From contig PHDP01000002.1 in the NCBI GenBank assembly GCA_002842655.1, forward strand, positions 1 through 59,086: a DNA stretch of 59,086 nt, in the 5' to 3' direction. Positions 25,251-32,327 of the stretch are shown here, piece by piece (the first letter of the stretch is position 1; each line of letters begins with the position of its first letter). Below the pieces are notes generated by a model, which saw only the letters and a program-made list of their open reading frames with translations, was not told the DNA's origin and made no database searches. Position numbers and translations under genes: made by a program. The stretch comes from Bacteroidetes bacterium HGW-Bacteroidetes-14. GTDB lineage: Bacteria; Bacteroidota; Bacteroidia; Bacteroidales; UBA932.

Positions 25251-28200
25251 ATGAGGTTTGCCGAGTATAAAAATCTGAATCTGGTAGAGATTAACAATAC
25301 CGTACTTGATAAATGGAAAAAGGAGCAGTGTTTCGAGAGGAGTATTGCAGAGCGTAAAGACGCACCCGTATTCGTTTTCCATGAAGGGCCGCCATCGGCC
25401 AACGGAATGCCGGGCATTCACCACGTGATGGCAAGGGCCATAAAGGATGTTTTCTGCCGCTTCAAGACTCAGACAGGATATCTGGTTGAGCGCAAGGCCG
25501 GGTGGGATACTCATGGTCTTCCTGTTGAGCTTGGTGTTGAGAAGATGCTGGGCATAACAAAAGAGGATATTGGAAAGAGCATTTCAGTTGATGAGTACAA
25601 CGCCGCCTGCCGCAGGGAGGTGATGAAGTACACTAAAGAGTGGGAGGGACTTACCGAGCAGATGGGTTACTGGGTAGACATGAACAACCCCTACATCACT
25701 TACGACAACAGATACATTGAGACACTCTGGCACCTGCTCAAGGTTATTTACAACAAGAATCTCCTTTACAAGGGATACTCAATTCAGCCCTTCTCACCTG
25801 CAGCAGGAACCGGTCTCAGCACACATGAGCTGAACCAGCCAGGATGCTACAGAGATGTTAAAGACACTACCTGTACAGCCCAGTTTAAAGTAACAAGAGA
25901 CTCAAAATCTGAGGCACTATTTGCAGAGATTGAGAAAGAGACAGGGGAGAAACTTCCTCTTTACATAATGGCCTGGACAACCACTCCATGGACACTTCCT
26001 TCAAACACTGCCCTTTGCGTAGGTCCAAACATTAAATATGTTAAGGTTGTTTCGCTGAATCCTTACACTCACGAAAAGGTAGTTTATATCCTCGCTGAGG
26101 AACTTCTGGGAATGTACTTCAATCCTAAGGGAACTGAGCTGGCATTTGAGGAGTACAAAGAGGGAGACAAGATTATTCCATACATAGTTGTGGGCAAGAG
26201 TTTAAAAGGTTCTGAACTTACAGGCATAGTTTACGAACAGCTTATTCCTTGGATTAAACCGGAGAATGGTGCTCTGCGTGTAATTGCAGGTGACTTCGTT
26301 ACAACCAGCGATGGTACCGGAATTGTACACATTGCTCCGACTTTTGGAGCAGATGACGACAAAGTTGCAAAGGCAAACGGAGTACCGGCACTTCTTGTAC
26401 GGGACGCAGCGGGACAGAATCAGCCTCTTGTAGACAGAACAGGGAAATTCTTCCTCACATCTGACCTTGACCCTGCCTTTGTAGCAGAGCGGGTACACGT
26501 CTCTTACAGAGATTTCGAGGGCAGGTATGTTAAAAATGCATACGATGCATCACTGGGCGAAAATGATGGTACAGTGGATATTGATATAGCAGTCATGCTC
26601 AAGCAGCAGGGACTTGTATTCCGCATAGAAAAACACACTCACTCTTACCCTCACTGCTGGAGAACAGACAAGCCGGTGCTTTATTATCCGCTTGATTCAT
26701 GGTTCATAAGAACCACTGCTGTTCAGGAGAGAATGATTGAACTTAACAAGACCATTAACTGGAAGCCTGAGGCAACAGGAAGCGGCCGTTTTGGAAAGTG
26801 GCTTGAGAATCTTCAGGACTGGAACCTTTCAAGGAGCCGTTACTGGGGAACTCCTCTTCCAATATGGAGAACAGAGGATGGAGCTGAGGAGATTTGTATT
26901 GGTTCTGCAGCTGAACTGTTTGCAGAGCTGGATAAGTCTGCTGCGGCTGGCATTATTTCGAGCAATCCATTAAGAGACAAAGGTTTTGTACCGGGAGATT
27001 TCTCTAAGGAGAATTATGAAAAGATTGACCTCCACAGACCATACGTAGACGGTTTTATTCTGGTTTCACCTTCCGGAAAGCCAATGATGCGCGAAACAGA
27101 CCTTATTGACGTGTGGTTCGATTCTGGAGCAATGCCTTTCGCACAGGAGGGGCTTGGCAAGGCCGGTTCGCCATCGTTTGGCCGTACGGCTGACTTTATA
27201 GCAGAGGGGGTTGACCAGACCCGCGGATGGTTCTTTACCCTTCATGCAATCTCCACAATGGTCAATGATAAAGTTGCATTCAAGACAGTACTCTCCAACG
27301 GACTTGTACTTGACAAGGATGGTAACAAAATGAGCAAGAGACTTGGCAATGCAGTTGACCCATTCTCAACTCTGGGAGAGTATGGTGCCGATGCGCTTCG
27401 CTGGTACATGCTCACCAACGCCCAGCCGTGGGATAACCTTAAGTTTGATATTGGCGGAGTAGATGAAGTTCGCAGAAAATTCTTCGGAACCCTTTACAAT
27501 ACATACTCCTTCTTTGCACTATATGCAAACGTGGACAAATTCGACAACAGCGCAGCTCCTGTGAAACTCAGCGACAGACCGGAGATAGACCGCTGGATTA
27601 TATCTCTGCTTAACACCCTTGTAAAGGATGTAACAGAGGCATACGAAACCTTTGATGTAACAACTGCTGGCAGACTTATTCAGGACTTTGTGAACGACAA
27701 CCTGAGCAACTGGTATGTCCGCCTTAACCGCAAAAGATTCTGGGGCGGCAGCATGGACAGCGACAAGCTTTCAGCTTACCAGACCCTCTACACAGCCCTT
27801 GAGACCATAGCTGTAATTTCTGCTCCTATTGCTCCTTTCTTTATGGAGCGACTCTTCCTTGACCTTAATGCAGTGTCAAAGAGGTTTAAAGAGAGTTCAG
27901 TACACCTTGTGATGATGCCGTCTGCAGATGAATCGGCTATCGATAAGGCGCTTGAGGAGAGAATGGAACTTGCTCAGAGAGCATCTTCAATGATCCTAGC
28001 CCTTCGCCGTAAGGTGAATATCAAGGTTAGGCAGCCTCTGGCAAAGATTCTGGTTCCAGTTCTTGACAGTAAACTTCAGGAGCAGTTCGAGATGGTTAAA
28101 CCGCTGGTTCTTGGAGAGGTGAATGTTAAAGAGGTTGAGTATATCCATGACACTAAAGGTTTAATAACTAAAAAGATAAAACCGAATTTCAAGACTCTTG

Positions 28201-28688
28201 GCAAGAAGTACGGAAAGCAGATGAAAGAGATTTCGGCTGCATTCCCGCTCTTCTCGCAGGATGAGATTTATGCAATTGAGGCGGCAGATACCTATACCAT
28301 GTCGCTTGCCTCTGGCGATGTTATAATAGACAGAGAGGATTACGAGATTATGTCTGAGGATATGCCGGGCTGGCTCGTGGCTGTTGACGGAAGGCTGACA
28401 ATAGCACTTGACATCACTGTAAGTGAGGATTTGCGCCGCGAGGGAACAGCACGCGAACTGGTTAACAGAATTCAGAATCTTCGCAAAGAGAGCAGGTTTG
28501 ATGTAACCGACAAGATTCTTGTTGAGATTGAACCTCTTCCGGAAATTGTTGAGTCAATGGAGCAGTTCCGCGACTATGTTTGTAATCAGACTCTTGCTCT
28601 GGGAATTGAACTTAAGGACTCTATTGAGGGAGGATTTGAAACAGAGTGGGACGAAAACGTACTCAAGATTAAAGTGACAAAAATCTAA
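25251..28688 (+). CDS. ileS: Isoleucine–tRNA ligase
   Basis: This class I aminoacyl-tRNA synthetase charges tRNA-Ile. The 1145 residues include the HIGH-type motif in EGPPSANGMPGIHHVMARA, the CP1 editing domain with AWTTTPWTLPSNTALCVG and GTGIVHIAPTFGADD, KMSKR near residue 700 (DGNKMSKRLGN), an anticodon-binding domain and a C-terminal extension. The length and lack of a zinc-finger Cys set at the end fit the long IleS type of Bacteroidota. The start MRFAEYKNLNLVEINN at 25251 follows the -7 box; in-frame codons upstream to 25104 lie before it and are rejected. Confidence 0.97.
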   Translation: MRFAEYKNLNLVEINNTVLDKWKKEQCFERSIAERKDAPVFVFHEGPPSANGMPGIHHVMARAIKDVFCRFKTQTGYLVERKAGWDTHGLPVELGVEKMLGITKEDIGKSISVDEYNAACRREVMKYTKEWEGLTEQMGYWVDMNNPYITYDNRYIETLWHLLKVIYNKNLLYKGYSIQPFSPAAGTGLSTHELNQPGCYRDVKDTTCTAQFKVTRDSKSEALFAEIEKETGEKLPLYIMAWTTTPWTLPSNTALCVGPNIKYVKVVSLNPYTHEKVVYILAEELLGMYFNPKGTELAFEEYKEGDKIIPYIVVGKSLKGSELTGIVYEQLIPWIKPENGALRVIAGDFVTTSDGTGIVHIAPTFGADDDKVAKANGVPALLVRDAAGQNQPLVDRTGKFFLTSDLDPAFVAERVHVSYRDFEGRYVKNAYDASLGENDGTVDIDIAVMLKQQGLVFRIEKHTHSYPHCWRTDKPVLYYPLDSWFIRTTAVQERMIELNKTINWKPEATGSGRFGKWLENLQDWNLSRSRYWGTPLPIWRTEDGAEEICIGSAAELFAELDKSAAAGIISSNPLRDKGFVPGDFSKENYEKIDLHRPYVDGFILVSPSGKPMMRETDLIDVWFDSGAMPFAQEGLGKAGSPSFGRTADFIAEGVDQTRGWFFTLHAISTMVNDKVAFKTVLSNGLVLDKDGNKMSKRLGNAVDPFSTLGEYGADALRWYMLTNAQPWDNLKFDIGGVDEVRRKFFGTLYNTYSFFALYANVDKFDNSAAPVKLSDRPEIDRWIISLLNTLVKDVTEAYETFDVTTAGRLIQDFVNDNLSNWYVRLNRKRFWGGSMDSDKLSAYQTLYTALETIAVISAPIAPFFMERLFLDLNAVSKRFKESSVHLVMMPSADESAIDKALEERMELAQRASSMILALRRKVNIKVRQPLAKILVPVLDSKLQEQFEMVKPLVLGEVNVKEVEYIHDTKGLITKKIKPNFKTLGKKYGKQMKEISAAFPLFSQDEIYAIEAADTYTMSLASGDVIIDREDYEIMSEDMPGWLVAVDGRLTIALDITVSEDLRREGTARELVNRIQNLRKESRFDVTDKILVEIEPLPEIVESMEQFRDYVCNQTLALGIELKDSIEGGFETEWDENVLKIKVTKI

Positions 28689-28694
28689 TTTAAG

Positions 28695-29168
28695 ATGCAA
28701 CAGGACGAAAAATTTATGAGAGAGGCAATTGCTCTCGCCGGAAAGAATGCCCGCTCGGTAACGGGTGGTCCTTTTGGTGCGATCATTGTTAAGGGGGGAG
28801 AGGTGATTTCTGCTGCCTCAAACAGTGTGACTCCGGATAAGGATCCTACTGCTCACGCAGAGGTAAATGCAATAAGAGAGGCTTGCAGAAAACTGGACAC
28901 TTTTGACCTCTCCGGATGTACCCTGTACAGCTCGTGCGAGCCTTGCCCCATGTGCCTTTCGGCAGCCTACTGGGCTAAAGTAGACAAGATTTATTTTGCA
29001 GGAAGCAGGGTAGATGCAGAGGAGGCCGGATTCAGCGATGCATTTATATACGATGAGTTCACAAAACCGATATCAGAAAGGAGTATTCCAATTGAGCAAA
29101 TACTTGATAAAGAGGGAGTCGTTCCGTTTGACGAGTGGAGAAATAACTCAGACAAGGTTCCATACTAA
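28695..29168 (+). CDS. Nucleoside/guanine deaminase (CDA family)
   Basis: This 157-residue zinc deaminase has TAHAEVNAI (zinc His and catalytic Glu) and SCEPCPMCLSAAYWA (the two zinc Cys). GGPFGAIIVKGGEVI and the C-terminal SERSIPIEQI ... FDEWRNN favour guanine deaminase (GuaD-type, guanine to xanthine) over the tRNA adenosine deaminase TadA. It begins 6 nt after ileS, so likely cotranscribed. Confidence 0.88.
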   Translation: MQQDEKFMREAIALAGKNARSVTGGPFGAIIVKGGEVISAASNSVTPDKDPTAHAEVNAIREACRKLDTFDLSGCTLYSSCEPCPMCLSAAYWAKVDKIYFAGSRVDAEEAGFSDAFIYDEFTKPISERSIPIEQILDKEGVVPFDEWRNNSDKVPY

Positions 29169-29175
29169 TTATTGA

Positions 29176-29204
29176 TTGAGATATTGATAATATTATTATC
29201 TTTA
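29176..29204 (+). promoter_or_regulatory. Promoter of the dksA-like gene
   Basis: TTG at 29176-29178, an 18-nt spacer and TATCTTTA at 29197-29204 approximate the Bacteroidota -33/-7 pair (one mismatch in the -7 box), 24 nt before the ATG at 29228. Confidence 0.45.
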
Positions 29205-29227
29205 CGCATTAAAAATTTTAACGGGCT

Positions 29228-29635
29228 ATGACAAAGAAAACTAAACCTGCAGAAGAGGTTAGAGAGAAGGTTCGCTACAGTGACGAAGAGTTGCAGATGT
29301 TCAAGGAACTTATCCAGTCGAAACTTCAGGCAGCTCAGGCAGAATATGAGCAATTGAAATCTGCAGTTACACACAGCTCAAGCAACGACACAGAGGATAC
29401 CTCACCTACATTCAAGGTGCTGGAAGAGGGAGCTTCTGCTCTTTCAAAGGAGGAGGCTGGTCAGCTTGCACAGAGACAATTCAAGTTTATTCGTTCACTC
29501 GAGGCTGCTCTTATAAGAATCGAGAATAAATCATACGGCATTTGCAGGGAAACAGGCAAACTTATCCCTAAGGAGCGTCTTCTGATTGTACCTCATGCAA
29601 CTTTAAGCGTAGAGGCAAAAAATAAAAGAGACTAA
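29228..29635 (+). CDS. DksA/TraR-family protein with degenerate zinc finger
   Basis: The 135-residue protein has a coiled coil (about 15-100) and a C-terminal YGICRETGKLIPKERLLIVP segment that aligns with the DksA zinc-finger region. Only one of the four zinc cysteines remains; the usual CxxC pair reads CRET and the final CxxC is replaced by SVEAKN. DksA-like proteins bind the RNA polymerase secondary channel and act with ppGpp. This cysteine-poor form is common in Bacteroidota (family knowledge). It precedes lspA by 5 nt. Confidence 0.88.
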   Translation: MTKKTKPAEEVREKVRYSDEELQMFKELIQSKLQAAQAEYEQLKSAVTHSSSNDTEDTSPTFKVLEEGASALSKEEAGQLAQRQFKFIRSLEAALIRIENKSYGICRETGKLIPKERLLIVPHATLSVEAKNKRD

Positions 29636-29640
29636 CAACA

Positions 29641-30261
29641 ATGCAACTCTCAAAGGGAAAGCAGGTAACACTTATTGTAATACTCCTGCTTCTGCTGGAC
29701 CAGGCAGTCAAAATATGGATTAAAACCCATATGACAATTGGCGAGAGTATTCCTGTATTCGGTTCATGGTTCCAAATCTATTTCATTGAAAACAATGGAA
29801 TGGCTTTTGGCATGCAGTTAGGCGGAGCACTTGGAAAATTTTTGCTTAGCTCACTGCGTATTGTACTGGTAGGATTCATAATCTACTATATAAACAAGCT
29901 GATAAAACTGGGTGCCAGCCGATCCCTGCTAACAGGAATGGCGCTTATTCTTGTTGGTGCAATAGGCAACATTGTGGATAGTCTGTTCTATGGGATTCTC
30001 TTCTCAGAATCGACCTTTACAGAGGTTGCAACCTTCCTCCCCGCCGGCGGAGGATATGCCCACTTCCTGTTCGGAAAAGTTGTGGATATGCTTTACTTCC
30101 CGCTTGTTGACACCACTCTTCCCAACTGGGTACCGTTCTGGGGAGGCGAGAACTTTATCTTCTTCCGCCCCATCTTCAACATTGCCGACTCCTGCATCAC
30201 CATAGGCGTTATCTATTTGCTGCTATTCCACCGTAAATACTTCCTGGCGAACAGTAAATAG
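29641..30261 (+). CDS. lspA: Lipoprotein signal peptidase II
   Basis: LspA cleaves prolipoprotein signal peptides in the inner membrane. The 206-residue protein has four membrane helices, IENNGMAFGM, and the catalytic aspartates in GNIVDSLFYG and FNIADSCITIG. It is longer than E. coli LspA (164 aa) because of an insert between the two Asp motifs (about residues 120-160), as is typical for Bacteroidota. A bidirectional terminator follows. Confidence 0.95.
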   Translation: MQLSKGKQVTLIVILLLLLDQAVKIWIKTHMTIGESIPVFGSWFQIYFIENNGMAFGMQLGGALGKFLLSSLRIVLVGFIIYYINKLIKLGASRSLLTGMALILVGAIGNIVDSLFYGILFSESTFTEVATFLPAGGGYAHFLFGKVVDMLYFPLVDTTLPNWVPFWGGENFIFFRPIFNIADSCITIGVIYLLLFHRKYFLANSK

Positions 30262-30283
30262 TTAGCACATTATCAGTAAAATA

Positions 30284-30320
30284 TAAAACGTCCTGACAGA
30301 TGACCTGTCAGGACGTTTTA
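30284..30320. terminator. Bidirectional intrinsic terminator
   Basis: Two perfect 16-nt arms (30284-30299 and 30305-30320) enclose a 5-nt loop. The stem core is ACGTCCTGACAG, and the arms begin/end with A and T runs, so it works in both directions. It separates lspA (+) from the sigma factor gene (-). Confidence 0.85.
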
Positions 30321-30341
30321 CTATTACTTATCTGTCAGTTC

Positions 30342-30356
30342 GTTACAGCGATGCGG
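30342..30356. repeat. Isolated copy of the 15-nt repeat core
   Basis: GTTACAGCGATGCGG occurs here and again inside the terminal repeats of the 113-bp element at 31779-31891 (inverted at its other end). It lies between the terminator and the sigma factor stop codon. Confidence 0.5.
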
Positions 30357-30375
30357 TGCTGTAAGTTTGTGCAGT

Positions 30376-30867
30376 TTATCTTTCGATTTTCTCCATCAGC
30401 TTTTTACGGGAGAAGTGGATTCTGCTTTTTACAGTTCCAAGGTGAAGTCCCAGCTCCTCTGCAATCTCCTGATACTTGTATCCGTTGTCATGCATCTGGA
30501 AAGGTACTCTGAATTCAGGCTCAAGGTCATTTACGATAGAGGTAAGTTCGCGGAATCCGAATTCCTGCTCAGGACCAAGATCTGCCGGTCTGTTATTGAG
30601 CACATATTCATGAACATCTTCGCTGAAAAGAGTCTGGCGTTTGGTTCTTCTTCTGTAGTCATTTATGAAGGTATTCTTCATAATGGTATAGACCCAGGCC
30701 TTGATATTAGTATGTTCGTTGAATTTATCCTGATTGTTTAACGCTTTATAGAAAGTCTCCTGAACAAGGTCCTTCGCGTCATCTCTGTTGGATGTCAGGC
30801 TGTAAGCATATCTCGAGAGGTTGTCCTCCAGCTCGAGAATCTCCTTTTCAAAAGTTTGCGACTTCAT
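30376..30867 (-). CDS. ECF-type sigma-70 family RNA polymerase sigma factor
   Basis: The 163-residue protein has sigma region 2 (LSRYAYSLTSNRDDAKDLVQETFYKAL ... NIKAWVYTIMKNTFINDYRR, about 15-80) and region 4 with a helix-turn-helix (FQMHDNGYKYQEIAEELGLHLGTVKSRIHFSRKKL, about 125-160). No anti-sigma gene is adjacent. The start MKSQTFEKEI at 30867 is chosen; the frame extends to 30993 but the promoter (30909-30939) lies inside that extension. Target regulon unknown. Confidence 0.93.
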   Translation of the reverse strand: MKSQTFEKEILELEDNLSRYAYSLTSNRDDAKDLVQETFYKALNNQDKFNEHTNIKAWVYTIMKNTFINDYRRRTKRQTLFSEDVHEYVLNNRPADLGPEQEFGFRELTSIVNDLEPEFRVPFQMHDNGYKYQEIAEELGLHLGTVKSRIHFSRKKLMEKIER

Positions 30868-30908
30868 ATGCTGAGTGTTATTAGTTATTATTAGTTCAAA
30901 TGGTAGGT

Positions 30909-30939
30909 CAAAAATAGAATTAAATAATATAAATAGCAA
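30909..30939 (-). promoter_or_regulatory. Promoter of the sigma factor gene
   Basis: Reading the minus strand, TTG (30939-30937), a 20-nt spacer and TATTTTTG (30916-30909) fit the Bacteroidota -33/-7 pair. The predicted leader is about 40 nt. Confidence 0.55.
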
Positions 30940-31165
30940 TCTATCAAAATATAGAAAATATCTATCATTAACACAACCCAGAACCCGTCTCAAGAATTCA
31001 AAGAATTACCACTTTTGGAAAAATGTAACAGTGCCTTATTCGTAAATTTACTCAATTAAATTCACATATCCACCCCATTTAAGGCAAAATTTCAATTATC
31101 CCCGTGACAATTCTTACGCTTGGATAAATATTTATACAAAAACCTTGCCTGCGCTGCCCAAAATT

Positions 31166-31196
31166 TTTGCACCATTGGAAAAAATACATATCTTTG
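31166..31196 (+). promoter_or_regulatory. Promoter of tRNA-Ser
   Basis: TTTG at 31166-31169, a 19-nt spacer and TATCTTTG at 31189-31196 form a near-perfect Bacteroidota promoter, about 16 nt before the tRNA. Confidence 0.75.
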
Positions 31197-31212
31197 CATC
31201 CCAATTACAAAC

Positions 31213-31300
31213 GGAGAGGTGGCAGAGTGGTCGATTGCGGCGGTCTTGAAAACCGTTGAACTGCGAGGTTCCGGGGGTTCGAATCCCTCCCTCTCCGCCA
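31213..31300 (+). tRNA. tRNA-Ser (anticodon TGA)
   Basis: The 88-nt sequence folds as a class II tRNA: a 7-bp acceptor stem GGAGAGG/CCTCTCC, discriminator G and encoded CCA. The anticodon arm is GCGGT-CTTGAAA-ACCGT with anticodon TGA at 31247-31249, then a long variable arm and T-arm with GGTTCGAATCC. It decodes UCA/UCN serine codons. Confidence 0.97.
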
Positions 31301-31307
31301 AAAAAAC

Positions 31308-31340
31308 AAAAAGCCGTGCGCGAAAGCAGCACGGCTTTTT
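31308..31340 (+). terminator. Intrinsic terminator after tRNA-Ser
   Basis: A 12-bp stem AAAAAGCCGTGC / GCACGGCTTTTT with a 9-nt loop lies 7 nt after the tRNA CCA end. The stem is GC-rich and closes with a T run. Confidence 0.85.
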
Positions 31341-31383
31341 CATTTCCCTCCGCGCAAGCTCGCTTGCATGCGGAAGGGAAATG
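31341..31383. repeat. Near-perfect hairpin (43 nt)
   Basis: CATTTCCC, CCGC and CAAGC on the left pair with GCTTG, GCGG and GGGAAATG on the right, with small internal mismatches. It directly abuts the preceding terminator and is not followed by a T run. Confidence 0.6.
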
Positions 31384-31385
31384 AA

Positions 31386-31415
31386 AAAAGCACTTTTGCA
31401 CCGCAAAAGGCTTTT
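31386..31415 (+). terminator. Terminator-like hairpin
   Basis: AAAAGC-A-CTTTTGC pairs with GCAAAAG-GCTTTT around a 3-nt loop, giving a 13-bp stem with one bulge, followed by GTTTTATT. It is the third hairpin in a row after tRNA-Ser. Confidence 0.55.
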
Positions 31416-31426
31416 GTTTTATTAGG

Positions 31427-31482
31427 GCTCCCCCCACAGGGAACACGCCGCAAAGCGGCGTAATCCCTGTGGGACGGGGAGC
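31427..31482. repeat. Long GC-rich hairpin (56 nt)
   Basis: GCTCCCC and CCACAGGGA pair with TCCCTGTGG and GGGGAGC (3-nt bulge on the right), and the inner ACGCCGC pairs with GCGGCGT around AAA. About 23 base pairs in total. No gene is visible here. Confidence 0.65.
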
Positions 31483-31557
31483 AAACATTAATCCGCACAA
31501 ACTCGCTCTCCTCCTGAAACCATCACTCATCCTTATTTTACAAGATTTTCCTCTTAG

Positions 31558-31670
31558 ACCCGCACCGCTATAACTTGCCTATTAACAATTGATTACCAGT
31601 TAATCTGACATCTCACATGTCAGATTAACCGCGAAAGTGTTAATATAGATTAATTTACAGTTGTACGGGT
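31558..31670 (+). repeat. Diverged copy of the 113-bp imperfect palindrome
   Basis: The element starts ACCCGCACCGCTATAACTT and ends TTTACAGTTGTACGGGT, with 14 of 19 positions matching between its ends as inverted repeats. It has a strong central hairpin (TTAATCTGACA/TGTCAGATTAA). It is exactly as long (113 bp) as the copy at 31779-31891 and shares its ends and layout. Its flanks are only weakly similar to the other copies. Confidence 0.55.
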
Positions 31671-31748
31671 ATGTGGTTTCAAATCTCTGAAAGATATATT
31701 CAATAAGGAATATGTGAGTTTTAAGAAAATCTCCAAAACGGCAATGTA

Positions 31749-31947
31749 GTCAACCTGTTTCAGGACGGCACATACCATACCCGCATCGCTGTAACTCGCA
31801 CACAATCAGTTATTAGGAGCTAAATCCCGCGGATCATTCGCCAGGATAAGGTGACAGTCGTTGATCCAGAGTGAGTTACAGCGATGCGGGTCGCATTGAA
31901 AGCAGGTGGTTCAACCAACCGCAAACCAAGGCTGGCAAAGTAAAACA
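31749..31947 (-). repeat. Orphan copy of a ~200-bp structured repeat unit
   Basis: On the minus strand this 199-bp unit aligns end to end with the 200-bp unit at 58812-59011. It runs from a conserved TGTTTTACTTTGCC...CTTGGTTTGCG block, through a 113-bp palindrome with perfect 19-bp terminal inverted repeats (31779-31797 and 31873-31891, ACCCGCATCGCTGTAACTC), then 7 nt, to a 23-nt end (31771-31749) with 22 of 23 identities. No ORF follows it here. Confidence 0.7.
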
Positions 31948-31995
31948 GTGCCCCGGCATGCATGCATGTGAAACCTTTGCCGGAGGCTAACTCAC

Positions 31996-32014
31996 GCCGG
32001 GCATAATGCCCGGC
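31996..32014. repeat. Perfect 19-nt palindrome
   Basis: GCCGGGCATAATGCCCGGC is a 9-bp inverted repeat with a single central base. Other short hairpins surround it (for example ACCGTCCAC/GTGGCCGGT near 32062-32082). No function is evident. Confidence 0.45.
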
Positions 32015-32109
32015 ACCTTCTAATCATGTCGCAGTAAGGTTTTCGCCCCTATTTAAATGGTACCGTCCACAAAGTGGCCGGTGAAGGTGCAGCGCTGCGC
32101 GCGCGAAAG

Positions 32110-32236
32110 TCTGCGCCGCAATTTCTGTTAAGTGCCTGGCTTATAGTAAAATGCAAAACACAAACTCTCCATAGCGAAAAGTTTGTGTTTTTTAAGGACT
32201 TAAATAATAATTAGTTAACAGAAATTGCGGCGCAGA
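32110..32236. repeat. 127-bp element with perfect 22-bp terminal inverted repeats
   Basis: The arms at 32110-32131 and 32215-32236 are exact inverted repeats (starting TCTGCGCCGC). Between them lies a 12-bp hairpin (32155-32166 with 32180-32191, AAAACACAAACT) that looks like a bidirectional terminator. There is no ORF and no clear target duplication. It resembles a MITE or a nested terminator downstream of the GH92 gene. Confidence 0.6.
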
Positions 32237-32248
32237 GAACGCTCACCA

Positions 32249-32327
32249 CCCGCACTCACCCGCACCCAGGCACTCCGGCCCGCACCAAGCCCGCACTCAC
32301 CCGCACCCTGGCACCCAGCCTGCACCT
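32249..32327. repeat. Two tandem ~41-bp C-rich repeats
   Basis: Units start at 32249 and 32290, each beginning CCCGCACTCACCCGCACC, with an internal CCCGCACC echo. The second unit reaches the GH92 stop codon. The tract is extremely C-rich on the plus strand. Confidence 0.6.

Noticed and set aside
30284-30320. Operator-like palindrome after lspA
   Set aside because: Perfect 16-bp stem with A/T-rich ends between two convergent genes is better explained as a bidirectional terminator.
31092-31530. Overlapping ORFs on both strands across tRNA-Ser and its hairpins (up to 132 codons)
   Set aside because: They read through the tRNA and inverted repeats; the open frames follow from the palindromes and there is no plausible start context or domain.
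31779-31891. Integron attC site
   Set aside because: The length and imperfect palindrome are similar, but the ends (ACCCGC...GTAAC / GTTAC...GCGGGT) lack the GTTRRRY/RYYYAAC core sites and no integrase or cassette array is present.
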